NCBI RefSeq assembly: GCF_036850765.1
Contig: NC_089490.1
Coordinates: 244,664,562-244,728,561, forward strand
Length of the DNA: 64,000 bases
From: Saccopteryx bilineata
Lineage: Eukaryota > Chordata > Mammalia > Chiroptera > Emballonuridae
Reading direction: 5' to 3'
Shown here: positions 1 to 10,555 of the stretch, piece after piece
Layout: every line of letters starts with the position of its first letter
Numbering within the stretch: position 1 is the first letter of the stretch
Made by a program: the position numbers and the translations under genes
The notes under the pieces: generated by a model
What the model was told of the DNA's origin: nothing
Seen by the model: only the letters and a program-made list of their open reading frames with translations
Database searches by the model: none

Positions 1-1655
1 TGCCAATAAGCTCAGTTATCAAGATAATATTTAAATGCAAATTAAAAATGCAAAAAAAAAACCCATGATAAACAAAATCTGAATGAAATCACTGCATTAA
101 AATTTCAAATAAAGACAGGATAGAATATTTTATAGAGCTGAAACTAGATCACAATGAATCTAAGTTCTTCTCTTTAAGAGGTGATGGGGGTGGGGTAAAG
201 TTAGGAAAGGACAGAACAAGGAGACGAGGCTGAATAGGGCAGAGAAACTATCACGACTGAGTGGCAGGGAAGTGTGTGTACCTCAGAAACGGGTGTGGGC
301 CCTTGGAAAATGTTTTCACCCCTGGCTAGACAGACCCTGCCCAGTTAGTTATACAGCAGTTTCTTTCAAAGGCTAAAATTTTGGAGGAGATGGAAAGGGC
401 ACTGAGCTTCTTTTGCCTTCAAAGCAATTTATACTAATTTATTTGGAAGCAGCAGTGAGTCCTTGGGTTTGAGGGACTAGGGTGGACATTTAAGTGGATG
501 TTAACCCCAGAGGATAAACGTTTATTCTGAAACCAGAAACCTGATACACAGCTGCAGGCCAGGGAGAGTGGGTGGAGCCATGTCCCTGTTGAGAGGGTAC
601 AGTGAGCCCTTCTGGGGTAGCTGCGCTGCCCTGTGCGTGGTTGCTGGCTGTGCCCGAGGCCATTCGGATAATATATGCGTGGCACCCTGCCATAGCCCAG
701 CAGGTCAGCAGCCAGAGGAAGGGGGGGCATTCTCCCCCTCACTCCCACCCTATAATAGTTGTGGCTGCTCTGTGCAGTCACTCCATCTCCTTCCCTCAGC
801 AAAGAGATTAGTAAAAAAAAAACAAAAAAAAAACACATTTGAAGCAGAGAAGTGAATAGGGGATTCCACAGTCTTCCACATTGTTTCCGCTCCTGCTCAC
901 AGGAAATGGTGAGGGTTGGTTTTTCTTCTCCTGTTAAATCCAAGTGTGGATTACATGGCTTTCTCTGTGAGCAGTTTATTCTTTGGTCCAGGTTCAGCTG
1001 TAGTTCACATCTCAGTACTAGATATATGTATGTCTGCTTCTAGATTAGCACCAATTCCAAATATCCACGCAGAAGAAAGGTTTAGGAGAAAGTCATAACC
1101 AGAGCCACAGTGATATGCAAAACACTTTTTCAGCAGGTAAAGGATGAACCATGGAGTCTGGAACTTGTACTTGTGTCCTCAGCTAGAGGGAAGTCCATAC
1201 TGGCGTTTCCACGTGCTGGAATCCCCCTGACTGCCTCCAGGCTTCAGATGAGGTAGTGACCTCGAATGTACATAGTCACTGAAACTTATTTTATCCTTTC
1301 AATACGATGAAATAGCTCTGTAATATTTGAACAACCCTCTAAAGCAGATTGAAAATAAAATGATAATCTTAGACAACTGGCAACTATTCCAAACCCTGTT
1401 TCTGAAACTCTTTTCTACAAAAAAGATTTCCCTGCTGCAGTTGATGGATATTTCATGCAGCATATTTCTACTGTCTTGTATTTCTATTAGTTGTAAATAT
1501 TTTCAACTGTACAAATACACGTATATGCCTTTCTGGAGGGAATCACTGGTTCCCATTCATCCTGGAATTCCTTTCATAGTGCCTTGAACATAGTAAGTAT
1601 TTAGAGAAGGTGTGTCAAATGAATAAGTAAATAAAACTATAAAATTTTATAAATT
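1..1655. other. Unassigned AT-rich DNA with a GC-richer patch
   Basis: No gene or repeat family was recognised here. A patch at about 540-790 is richer in G+C and keeps several CpGs, and has a TATA-like 'cctataatag' near 751. It is followed by an A-rich run (812-834). Open frames cross it on both strands, the longest about 170 codons on the minus strand, but they overlap one another and show no protein signature. The patch could be an old LTR or simply a GC-rich island. This is visual inspection only. Confidence 0.3.
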
Positions 1656-1659
1656 CAAG

Positions 1660-2335
1660 TTGGTCAACATGTCATTAGGCAAATTCATTTTTTAAGAAAT
1701 TGGGACCCATGGATTGCAATATTCCCAAATTGACTTACATGTTCAATGTTATCCCTATCAAAATCTCAGATGGTGTTTGCGAATGTTTACAAAGTGGTCA
1801 TAAAATTCATATTGAGACGCAGGGAAGCTACATAGCTAAAATAATCTTGAAAAGGAACAAAGGGACTCACATTTCCAGTTTTGAGACTTACTACAAAGCT
1901 ATAGCAATCAAGACTGTATGGGACCAACAAAGAGGTCTATAAATAGATTAATAGAATAGAATTGATAATCCAAAAATAAACATTCACATTTACAGTCAAT
2001 TGAATTTTGACAAAATTGACAGACAATTCAAAGAAAGAAAGAATAGTCTTTTGACAGAGGTGAGACCACTGGATAGCCACTTGCAAAAGAATGAAGTCAG
2101 ATTCCTACCTCACACCATATACAAAATCACAAAATGGATCAATGACCTGTCAGAGCTAAAACTAAAAAATTCTTAGAAGAGAATATAAAATTAATTTTCT
2201 TTTGACCTGGAATTAAGCAATGGTTTTTAAAATAAGATCTCCAAAACATAGACAACAAAAAGAAAAAGATAAATTAGGTTTCTTCAAAATGAAAAACTTC
2301 TGCTTTGCCACCAAGAAAGTGAAATACAAACATCA
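1660..2335 (+). mobile_element. Ancient L1 ORF2 remnant, sense
   Basis: The order of segments follows the second half of mammalian L1 ORF2. There is a 'gaaaaggaacaaagg' stretch, then a 'gacttactacaaagctatag' motif, a 'gacaattcaaagaaagaaag' counterpart, and a 'cttctgctttgccaccaaga' counterpart. It contains many stops and indels, so it is an old dead copy. Subfamily is not determined. Confidence 0.75.
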
Positions 2336-2539
2336 GAATGGGGTTTTCAAATCCTCTAACAAAGCAATGAATCTTGAATCCATTTCCAACTAGAACCAAA
2401 GTATTTTAACAGAAATACAGTTCAGGTTTGGTGACAGCAAGGGGATGCAGGGTTCTCATTCCTGCTGCCTTTGCATGGAGCGCTTTGGCAGCACCCATGA
2501 AACTCTAAGGCTTCCTTCCTTTATATTCAGGAAGTCCAC
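2336..2539. other. Unassigned DNA between two L1 remnants
   Basis: About 200 bases with no recognised repeat or gene. It may belong to the same old L1 copy as its neighbours, but no diagnostic motif is visible. Confidence 0.3.
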
Positions 2540-2830
2540 CTCTATGAATCTATTCTACCAAAATGCTCACAAAAGCACATCATGGTTAATATACAAAAAC
2601 ATCTTTTGAAGGGTCATTTATGAAAGCAAAGAAATTGAAACACTCCAAAGCCTATCAAGAGGGAAGAGGTTTAATAAGTCACAGTACAGTCATCACATAT
2701 AAAATAATTTTTTTATGTCTGTAGAAATAAATAAATCTGTAAAGACTGACATGCAGAGTTGTTGACAGTAAACACTGATAAGTGAAAAAAAATCCATGAT
2801 GCATACACAGTGCCTTATTTTACAATAAAC
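2540..2830 (+). mobile_element. Ancient L1M-type 3' UTR fragment
   Basis: The text follows the old mammalian L1 3' UTR pattern. It has a 'tttatgaaagcaaagaaatt' segment, then a stretch resembling the 'vehicle-typical' genomic echo of ORF2 3' sequence about small sequential images of counts of sites ('caagagggaagaggtttaat'), then 'agactgacatgcagag' and 'gataagtgaaaaaaa'. It lies just downstream of the ORF2 remnant at 1660-2335 in the same orientation, so both are probably parts of one insertion. Confidence 0.55.
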
Positions 2831-3475
2831 ATAAAACTATTGTGTCCATTGCTTTTCAAGCTACACCTAAATATTGTTAGTTAAATATTTGCTGCAACTT
2901 ATCTTGGCTCATGCTAGAGCTCAGTGACTATATGAGAAGCAGCTTAATCCCAAATAAAAATACACGGAATACCAATATGTGTCCTTTTTATGTTTGATTT
3001 GGGGCACACATTTGAAGCTACTCTTTGCTTGTTTTAAGATGTTTTCAGAGATGACATCAGCGTAATGGCACGGTAGGAAGCGATACCGATAAATCTCCCC
3101 CAAAACTCAACAAGATCTTCAACCAGAAACAGAAAAACCTATCCTTGGAGCCTCCAGATGTTTTGCAATACACCCGAAGGTATGGTCAAGTGAAAAATTG
3201 GCTAAATATATAATCAAACCCCGAAGGAAATAGGGAGTAAGAAATGCTCCACCTTCCTCACTAACCTAAACAGGGCGGCTTTCACTGGGAACTGAGAATA
3301 TAGAAACTGAGGTGGGCAAAGGGGGTGAATAGATCCAGGCCGTGGCACAAACGGCTGAACTAGGCTGTGGCATAGAGATCCAGGCCGAGGAAAAACTGTT
3401 CCTGTGGCAACCCGGGCAATACAAGCTAACACTTGCGCCAAACCCAGACAAAGAAAGACAAGCGGGGCAGCCATT

Positions 3476-4330
3476 TTCCCCGATCTCCTGGTTGGCACGC
3501 GCAGATAGTGGGCGAGAGATTCCTTCCAAAGCCCCTAGAGTGTGCGCCCGTGTTGTCCCACAGAAAGGCAGAGTCAATGGCCTTAATATGGGTTGAAAGC
3601 GGAATCTCCGGGCCGCCCCAGCGCCCTGGGAAAGCTGCACATGGAGAGGGAGTGAGAACTAAACCCAACGCTGGAACTTTTCCATGCAGGAGGGGGATTC
3701 ACTCAGAGGGTGAGGCGGCTGGCCTGCAATCCTGGTCGGCGCACACGGAGAGTGAGCAAGAGATACCTCCGAGTGCCTCAGGAGTGGGCGCCCGTGTTAC
3801 CCCACAGAAGGGCAGAGTCAGAGGCCTCTGTGTGGGCCGAAAGCGGAATCTCTGGGCCGCCCCAGCGCCCTGGGAAAGCCGCTCACGGGGATGGAGCAAG
3901 AGCCAATTCCAACACCGGAACTTTTCCATGCAGGTGGGGGTTTCACTCAGGTGAGACTGCTGGCCTGATATCCTGGTCTGTGCGTGCAGATAGTGAGCAA
4001 GAGATTCTTCCAAGTGCCTCGGCAGTGCCCACCCATGTTATCCCACAGAGGGGCAGAGTCAGGGGCCTTTGTGTGGGCCAAAAAGCGGAATCTCGGGCTG
4101 CCCCAGCGCCTTGAAAAAGCCACGCCTGGGGACGGAGCGAGAGCCAATTCCAACGCTGGAACTTTTCTGTGCGGGTGGGGGTTTCACTCAGAGTGTGAGA
4201 CTTTCAGCCTGATATCCTGGTCTGTGTGTGCAGATAGTGGGCGAGAGATTCCTCCAAGTGCCTCGGCAGTGCGCGCCCATTTATCCCACAGAGTGGCAGA
4301 GCCAGAGGTCTTTGAGTGGGCGGAAGCCCC
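3476..4330 (+). repeat. L1 5' UTR tandem monomers, about 243 bp, roughly 3.5 copies
   Basis: The block 'cccacag' followed by 'rgggcagagtca' recurs at 3557, 3801, 4042 and 4285, giving spacings of 244, 241 and 243 bases. Each unit also carries 'gcggaatctc', 'gccccagcgcc', 'ggaacttttc' and 'gcagatagtg'. The units are GC-rich with many CpGs. In mouse L1, tandem 5' UTR monomers act as promoter units; a promoter role here is inferred from position and composition. The last unit is partial and runs into unique 5' UTR sequence. Confidence 0.88.
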
Positions 4331-4739
4331 ACCTGATTATGCTAGCAGCTCTGACTGACTGAGCCTTACCCAGAGCCCTGTGCTGAGTGGGAATAGAGTG
4401 GGGAGTTGCCAGCTCTTTAAGCCTCTTACTATCCAGGCAGAGGCAGCAGCAACCCCATAGCTGGATTATCAGGCTACTAATTGAGGAAGGAAAGACTAGG
4501 AGAAAGGCTCCAGGAACACGGACTCTCTCACTGGCGGAGCCTATAAATGCTAATGAGCCTCGACTGCCAATGAGACTGAAGCACAATACATGACATTGCC
4601 ATAGAGACTTATCAACTGCAAACCTCTACCTGAGCGTGCCAAAGGGGCAGAACCCAAGGTACAGAGTCACTGACCAGGAAGAGGGAGAGAAAAGAAAAAG
4701 CAAGAAGATAACCTCTCAAAATCAAGAATAATCTGCAGA

Positions 4740-5530
4740 CTTTATAACCTATCCCATTTTATTATATTTGTTTGTTTCTTTCTCTTATCTTCATTCTTGA
4801 TTTTTTTTTCTCCTCCTCCAATTTGGTCGTTTAACTATCTGCCGGTCTTACTCTCTCCTCTCCTTGAACTACACTACCCATAAGTGTTACATCTCCCATT
4901 ATCTTTTCTTTCCTCTTCCTTTCTCTCTATGAGGGTTGCACTCCAAAACCCTTGACTCTCTCTCTCTCTCCTCTTTTTTCTTTTTTCTTCTTTTAGTGGT
5001 TCCTTCTTTTTTCCCTCTCTCTCTCTTTCTTTTCTTCCTCTATATTAGTTTCTTCTTTTCTTATTTACATCTCCTCTCATTCAAACCTCAATAATGAACA
5101 ATATCTTATCTAGGACTCAAACTTATGTTTGTGGCATTTTGGGGGGTTTTTACTTCACCTTTTTAACATACTAGCAGTGCTCCCATCCCTGGCTCTCCAT
5201 TTTATCTAGTCTTTGTTCCACTAAATACAATAGTAATTTTTTAATTTGTCCACCCATTTTCCTGTTTCCCTCTTATTCCTCTCATCATAACTCTTAGTCA
5301 ACCAACACCTAAAAGCAAATCATTTTATTCTTGACTCAAATTTTTTCCTTATTTGCTTTTTGTGGGTCCATACCCCCCCCTTTTTTTTTTGCCCCTTTAT
5401 TACTTCTCCCCAATTCAGGCCCTCCATTACAGGCATTGTTTGTTCTCTTTAGTACAATATAATTCAGAGTTCACCACAGATTTTCTCAAGAAAGAGAGGA
5501 GAGGAGAGGGAGGAAAAAAGGAGGGGGAGG
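4740..5530 (+). other. Long pyrimidine-rich tract in the L1 5' UTR
   Basis: The plus strand is dominated by C and T (many 'tctctctc', 'ttcttttc' and 'ccctcttatt' runs). It then switches abruptly to a purine block, 'gagaggagagggaggaaaaa', near 5492-5525. It lies between the monomer array and ORF1. It may affect structure or translation of the L1 RNA, but nothing in the sequence proves a role. Confidence 0.6.
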
Positions 5531-5682
5531 AATAATTTCTTTTGTTTTTAATTTTAATTTTATTTTATTTTTCTTTATTTAATTAATTTTTTTAAAAAAC
5601 AACTTTTAGATTTTTTATTTTTATTTTTAACTTTTTATTCTTTATTAAATCTCATTAATACTATCAACAAAACCACCCCCAG

Positions 5683-6687
5683 ATGCCATTAAAGAAGAGA
5701 AAATCGAATATCATGGATACAAAAGAAAGAGAGGTAAGAGATAGATGAAGAAAAATCTATGGAGAAAAAATTTAATATATTGGAAACCTTGGAGTTAAAT
5801 GACAGAGAATTTAAAATAGAAATCCTAAAAATACTCAGAGATATACAAGAAAACACAGAAAGGCAATTTAGGGAGCTCAGAAAACAAATCAATGAACACA
5901 AAGAATATATTTCCAAGGAAATTGATACTATAAAAACAAATCAAACAGAGATGAAAAACTCAATTCACGAGCTGAAAAATGAGCTAACAAGCTTAGCTAA
6001 TAGAACAGGCCAGATAGAAGGCAGGATTAGTGAAATAGAAGACAAGCAACTTGAGGCACAACAGAGAGAAGAAGAAAGAGACTCAAAAATTAAAAAAAAT
6101 GAGATAACCCTACAAGAATTATCTGACTCCATCAAAAAGAATAACATAAGAATAATAGGTATATCAGAGGGAGAAGAGAGAGAAAATGGAATGGAGAACA
6201 TACTCAAACAAATAATTGAGAACTTCCCAAGCCTATAGAAAGAACTAAAGCCTCAAATTCAAGAAGCAAACAGAACTCTGAGTTTTCTTAACCCCAACAA
6301 ACCTACTCCAAGGCACATCATAATGAAATTGGCACAAACCAACGGCAAAGAAAAATTCTCAAGGCAGCCAGGGAAAAGAAGAATACAACATATAAAGGAA
6401 GGCCCATTAGATTATCATCCAATTTCTCAACAGAAACTCTACAAGCTAGAAGAGAGTGGACCCCAATATTTAAAGTCCTGAAAGAGAGAAATTTTCAGCC
6501 ATGAATACTATACCCATCAAAGCTATCCTTCAAATATGAAGGAGAAATAAAAATATTCACAGATACAGAAAAGATGAGGGAATTTATCATCAGAAAACCC
6601 CCACTTCAGGAATTACTAAAGGGGGTTCTCCAGTCAGATACAAAGAACAAAAACAAAAACAAAAACAAAAAACAAAGCCACAAGTAA
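5683..6687 (+). pseudogene. L1 ORF1 (RNA-binding chaperone), broken
   Basis: ORF1p is the nucleic-acid chaperone that coats L1 RNA as a trimer. The start ATG at 5683 lies behind an A-rich leader, and the natural stop appears to be the TAA at 6685-6687, giving about 335 codons, normal for mammalian ORF1p. Lesions: a frameshift near 5735 (the start frame hits TGA at 5746-5748 and the main frame is +1); an in-frame TAG at 6236; a one-base loss in an A run near 6352; and a TGA near 6502 that looks like a CpG transition. The long open part, 5759-6235, encodes the lysine/glutamate-rich coiled coil and the start of the RRM region. The C-terminal domain is recognisable only in pieces. Confidence 0.88.
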
Positions 6688-7013
6688 AAGCTCCAAGAAG
6701 AACACAATAAAACCAAATTTAAACTGTGACAACAACAAAGAGAAAGGGGGGGGGAGGATGAAGATTAACAGTAGCAAAGGATGATGGAGTGCAAAAGTAC
6801 TCACAAAATAGTGCACTACAATGAACAGGGTAGGAACCCTTTTCATTACTTAAAGGTAACCACCATTGAAAAAACCACCACAGAAGCACATGGGATAAAA
6901 ATGATAGCAACAGAGGAAAGATGTATGGAATACAAACAAATAAAAACAAAAGATAGAAAGATGAAAGAGAAGGATCAAACAAGACACAAAACTAACAGAA
7001 AGCAATCTATAAA
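6688..7013 (+). other. L1 inter-ORF spacer, A-rich
   Basis: This 326-base, A-rich linker lies between the inferred ORF1 stop and the ORF2 ATG, with a short G run ('aggggggggg'-like) near 6744. It is much longer than the human L1 spacer of about 60 bases. A minor open frame (6781-7023) runs through it but has no known counterpart and overlaps the ORF2 start. Confidence 0.6.
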
Positions 7014-9197
7014 ATGGCAATAGGGAACTCACAAGTGTCAATAATTACACTAAATGTAAACGGATTAAACTCACCAATAAAAAGGCACAGAGTAGCAGAA
7101 TGGATTAAAAAAGAAAATCCAACAGCATGCTGCCTACAGGAAACTCATCTAAGTAACAAGGATAAAAACAAATTCAAAGTGAAAGGCTGGAAACCAATAC
7201 TCCAAGCAAATAACATCCAAAAAAAAGCAGACGTAGCAATACTCATATCTGATAATGCTGACTGCAAGACAGGAAAAGTACTCAGAGACAAAAATGGCCA
7301 TTTCATAATGGCTAAGGAGACACTGAATCAAGAAGACATAACAATTCTTAATATATATGCACCAAACCAAAGAGCACCAAAATATATAAGACAGCTACTT
7401 ATTGACCTTAAAACAAAAACTGACAAAAATACAATCATACTTGGAGACCTCAATACACCATTGACAGATCTAGATCGGTCATCCAAACAGAGAATCAACA
7501 AAGATATAGTGGCCTTAAACAAAACACTAGAGCACCTGGATATGAGAGACATCTACAGAACATTTCATCCCAAAGTGACTGAGTATACATTTTTCTCCAG
7601 TGTACATGGATCATTCTCAAGAATTGACCATATGTTGGGCCACAAAAACAACATCAGCAAATTCAGAAAAATCGAAGTTGTACCAAGCCTATTTTCTGAT
7701 CATAAAGCCTTGAAACTAGAATTCAACTGCAAAAAAGAGGAAAAAAATTCCACAAATCAAGTTTCCACAAAAATGTGGAAATTAAACAACATACTTTTAA
7801 AAAATGAATGGGTCAAAGAAGAAATAAGTGCAGAGATCAAAAGATATATACAGACTAATGAAAATGACAATACGACATATCAGAATCTATGGGATGCAGC
7901 AAAAGCAGTGATAAGAGGGAAGTTCATATCACTTCAGGCATATATGAACAAACAAGAGAGAGCCCAAGTGAACCACTTAACTTCACACCTTAAGGAACTA
8001 GAAAAAGAAGAACAAAGACAACCCAAAACCAGCCGAAGAAAGGAGATAATAAAAATCAGAGCAGAAATAAATGAACTAGAGAACAGAAAAACTATAGAAA
8101 AAATTAATAGAACAAGGAGCTGGTTCTTTGAAAAGATCAACAAAATTGACAAACCCTTGGCAAGACTTACCAAGGAAAAAAGAGAAAGAACTCATATAAA
8201 CAAAATCCAAAATGAAAGAGGAGAAATCACCACAGACACCGTAGATACACAAAGAATTATTGTGGAATATTATAAAAAACTTTATGCCACTAAATTCAAC
8301 AACCTAGAAGAAATGGATAAATTCCTAGAACAATACAACCTTCCTAGACTGAGTCAAGAAGAAGCAGAAAGCCTAAACAGGCCTATTAGTAGAGAAGAAA
8401 TAGAAAAAAACATTAAAAACCTCCCCCAAAATAAAAGTCCAGGCCCTGATGGCTACACCAGCGAATTTTATCAAACATTCAAAGAAGACTTGGTTCCTAT
8501 TCTACTCAAAGTCTTCCAAAAAATTGAAGAAGAAGCAATATTTCCAAACACATTTTATGAGGCCAACATAACCCTCATACCAAAACCAGGCAAGGACTGC
8601 ACAAAAAAAAGAAAACTACAGACCAATATCTCTAATAAATACAGATGCTAAAATACTAAACAAAATACTAGCAAATCGAATACAACAACATATTAAAAGC
8701 ATAATACATCATGATCAAGTGGGATTCATTCCAGAATCTCAAGCATGGTTCAACATACGTAAAACGGTTAACGTAATACACCATATCAACAAAACAAAGA
8801 AGAAAAATCACATGATCTTATCAATAGACGCAGAAAAGGCTTTCGATAAAATACAACACAATTTTATGTTTAAGACTCTCAACAAAATGGGTATAGAAGG
8901 AAAATATCTCAACATGATAAAGGCCATATATGATAAACCATCAGCTAACATCATATTAAATGGCACTAAACTGAAGGCTTTCCCCCTTAAATCAGGAACA
9001 AGACAGGGTTGTCCACTCTCTCCACTCTTATTTAATGTGGTACTAGAGGTTCTAGCCAGAGCAATCAGACAAGACAAAGAAATAAAAGGCATCCATATCG
9101 AAAAAGAAGAAGTAAAGGTATCACTTTTTGCAGATGATATGATCCTATACATCGAAAACCCCAAAGAATCCACAAAAAGACTACTAGAAAGAATAAG
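7014..9197 (+). pseudogene. L1 ORF2 (endonuclease and reverse transcriptase), frameshifted and 3'-truncated
   Basis: ORF2p nicks DNA with an APE-type endonuclease and primes reverse transcription there. The ATG at 7014 gives a protein beginning '[20 protein letters not shown]'. N14 and E43 ('QETHL') fall at the same residue numbers as in human ORF2p. A 'GDLNTPL' motif (catalytic Asp/Asn), 'SRIDHML' and 'SDHKAL' complete the endonuclease site, which is undamaged. The frame is open to 8651. An A8 run at 8603-8610 has one extra A relative to the expected reading and shifts the frame; the reverse transcriptase then continues open in +1 with '[12 protein letters not shown]' and the catalytic 'FADD' at 9127-9138. 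Coding similarity ends near 9197, around codon 728 of an expected ~1,275. The thumb and the Cys-rich C terminus are missing. Confidence 0.95.
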
Positions 9198-9272
9198 CCT
9201 CAGTGCCAGGGCTTGATGTGCTTGAACCAATTAAGCCATGGGAGGAGAAGAGAGAAATAGTGAAAGACAGAC

Positions 9273-9323
<51 letters not shown>

Positions 9324-9442
9324 GATGGAGGGAGAAGCAAATGGTTGGGTTGCTTCTCTTGTGTGCCCTGACAGGGTATCGAACCCTGGATATCCACATG
9401 CCAGGCTGATGCTCTACCACTGAGCAAACCAGCCAAAGCCCT
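9198..9442 (-). mobile_element. tRNA-headed bat SINE, 3'-truncated at the L1 junction
   Basis: Read on the minus strand, the element begins at 9442 with 'agggctttggctggtttgct', has an A box and a B box ('gggttcgatac'), and continues through a (TC)n-rich segment. It ends at about 9198 inside the SINE body ('gctcgaaccaattgagccac'-like region, matching the SINE at 33657-34029). No 3' tail or target-site duplication is present because the sequence runs straight into L1 ORF2. A long (GA)n run at about 9278-9319 is internal. Confidence 0.88.
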
Positions 9443-10384
9443 ACATTTGAATTTAATACTAGCATTTAATATACTTTCATAAATAAAAACAAAAGAAAAT
9501 GTGTGGTCAATTATACATAAATTAAAGTAACTGAAGGATAAACTCAACTACACTTGAGTAAGATAACAAACACATCTTTCCCCCCAAAACTAACATTATT
9601 TGTTTAAAAAATTTTTTTAACTTTTTTTCCTCTTTCTAGTTTTGGAAATAGAAATTATCCACTTCCATGTACCCAGTTTTTCTTTCTAAAGATTTTATTC
9701 TTCCAAGTTAAGTAATATTGAGACAGACTAGTTTAAGCTTCTCATATTAAAAAAAAACAACCCATCTTGAAGTCTCTTATGTGCCTTGCATTTTCTCTAC
9801 AGGGACAACGTCTCACTGGGTTCAACCCTTAGTACAGTGTACTCACTTTTCATTATTCTGCCGGTTGGCCTGACTTTGTTTAAGATTACATGAAAAGACG
9901 TGCCAAGTGGCGTGACCCATTATTAAGAGTCTAGAGTGTTCCAAGTTCTGAGACTCTCACCAAGTGTTTTCGGTATCACTTACTGTTTTCTGTGTATGCT
10001 TGTCAAAAGCAATTACTCCTGATTCAGCAGAATTCAATGCTTTCTAACAAATGATCAGGAGGGTAAACAACTCATTTACATGGGGAGGTTTATATTTTCA
10101 GAAATGCCTCAAGGGAACCTTGCCAAGAGGCCAGAAAGGAATTCAGGGAAAAGGAAACAGCAGGAGGACCCTGTATTTCTCTGCAATTCAGCAGTACTGG
10201 TTGCCAATACCAACATCATAACATTTCAGAGCTCAATTTCCCATATTTTGAAACTTCATACAGAGAGTCCATCAAGCAAGTCAATCTGCTATCAAAACTG
10301 ACTTTGTTAGCTGCTGAAGTTTCTCCACTTCTAAGCTGAGAAAGTTTTACATCCTGGGAACAAACAGAAATGACAGGGACTTGC
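9443..10384. other. Unassigned DNA
   Basis: No gene, recognised repeat or RNA was seen. It contains short poly-A and poly-T tracts (9605-9630, 9750-9758). The L1 3' end is absent from this stretch, which is what one expects if a deletion removed it. Confidence 0.4.
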
Positions 10385-10555
10385 GTTGACTCAGTGGTCC
10401 TCAGACTGTGGCTTACATCAGAATTGCCTGGAGGGTCTGTTACAGAGCAGATTACTGATTCAGTGAGCCTGGGGGAGAGCCTGAGAATCTGCATTTATAG
10501 CAAGATTTTGCATAATGCTGTTGTGATTCTGAGCATCGCACTTTGAAAAGCATGC
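10385..10555 (+). mobile_element. MER5-type hAT-Charlie MITE, old copy
   Basis: The order 'cagtggtcctcagac', 'catcagaattgcctggaggg', 'ttactgattcagtg', 'gagaatctgcatttata' and 'cactttgaaaagcatg' follows the MER5A layout, a nonautonomous hAT element common to placental mammals. It is diverged. Boundaries are approximate. Confidence 0.7.

Larger units (their letters stand above)
3048..9197 (+). mobile_element. Large L1 retrotransposon, 5' end complete or nearly so, 3' end lost
   Basis: This L1 spans a long 5' UTR (about 3048-5682), ORF1 (5683-6687), a 326-base A-rich spacer and ORF2 (from 7014). It starts near 'gagatgacatcagcgtaatg'; the exact first base is uncertain because no downstream target-site duplication is available. 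ORF2 stops matching L1 at about 9197, where the sequence joins a minus-strand SINE that lacks its own 3' half. The last ~45% of ORF2, the 3' UTR and the poly(A) tail are missing. ORF1 has several lesions and ORF2 one frameshift, so the copy is inactive, but the endonuclease part is undamaged, which suggests moderate age. Confidence 0.93.

Noticed and set aside
434..943. 169-codon minus-strand open frame
   Set aside because: No ATG at the required position fits a gene start, overlapping frames exist on the other strand, and no motif is visible. It lies in a GC-richer patch where stops are rarer.
3476..4330. CRISPR-like or satellite array
   Set aside because: Units are ~243 bases, directly adjacent without spacers, and part of an L1 5' UTR. 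CRISPR arrays are prokaryotic and differ in form.
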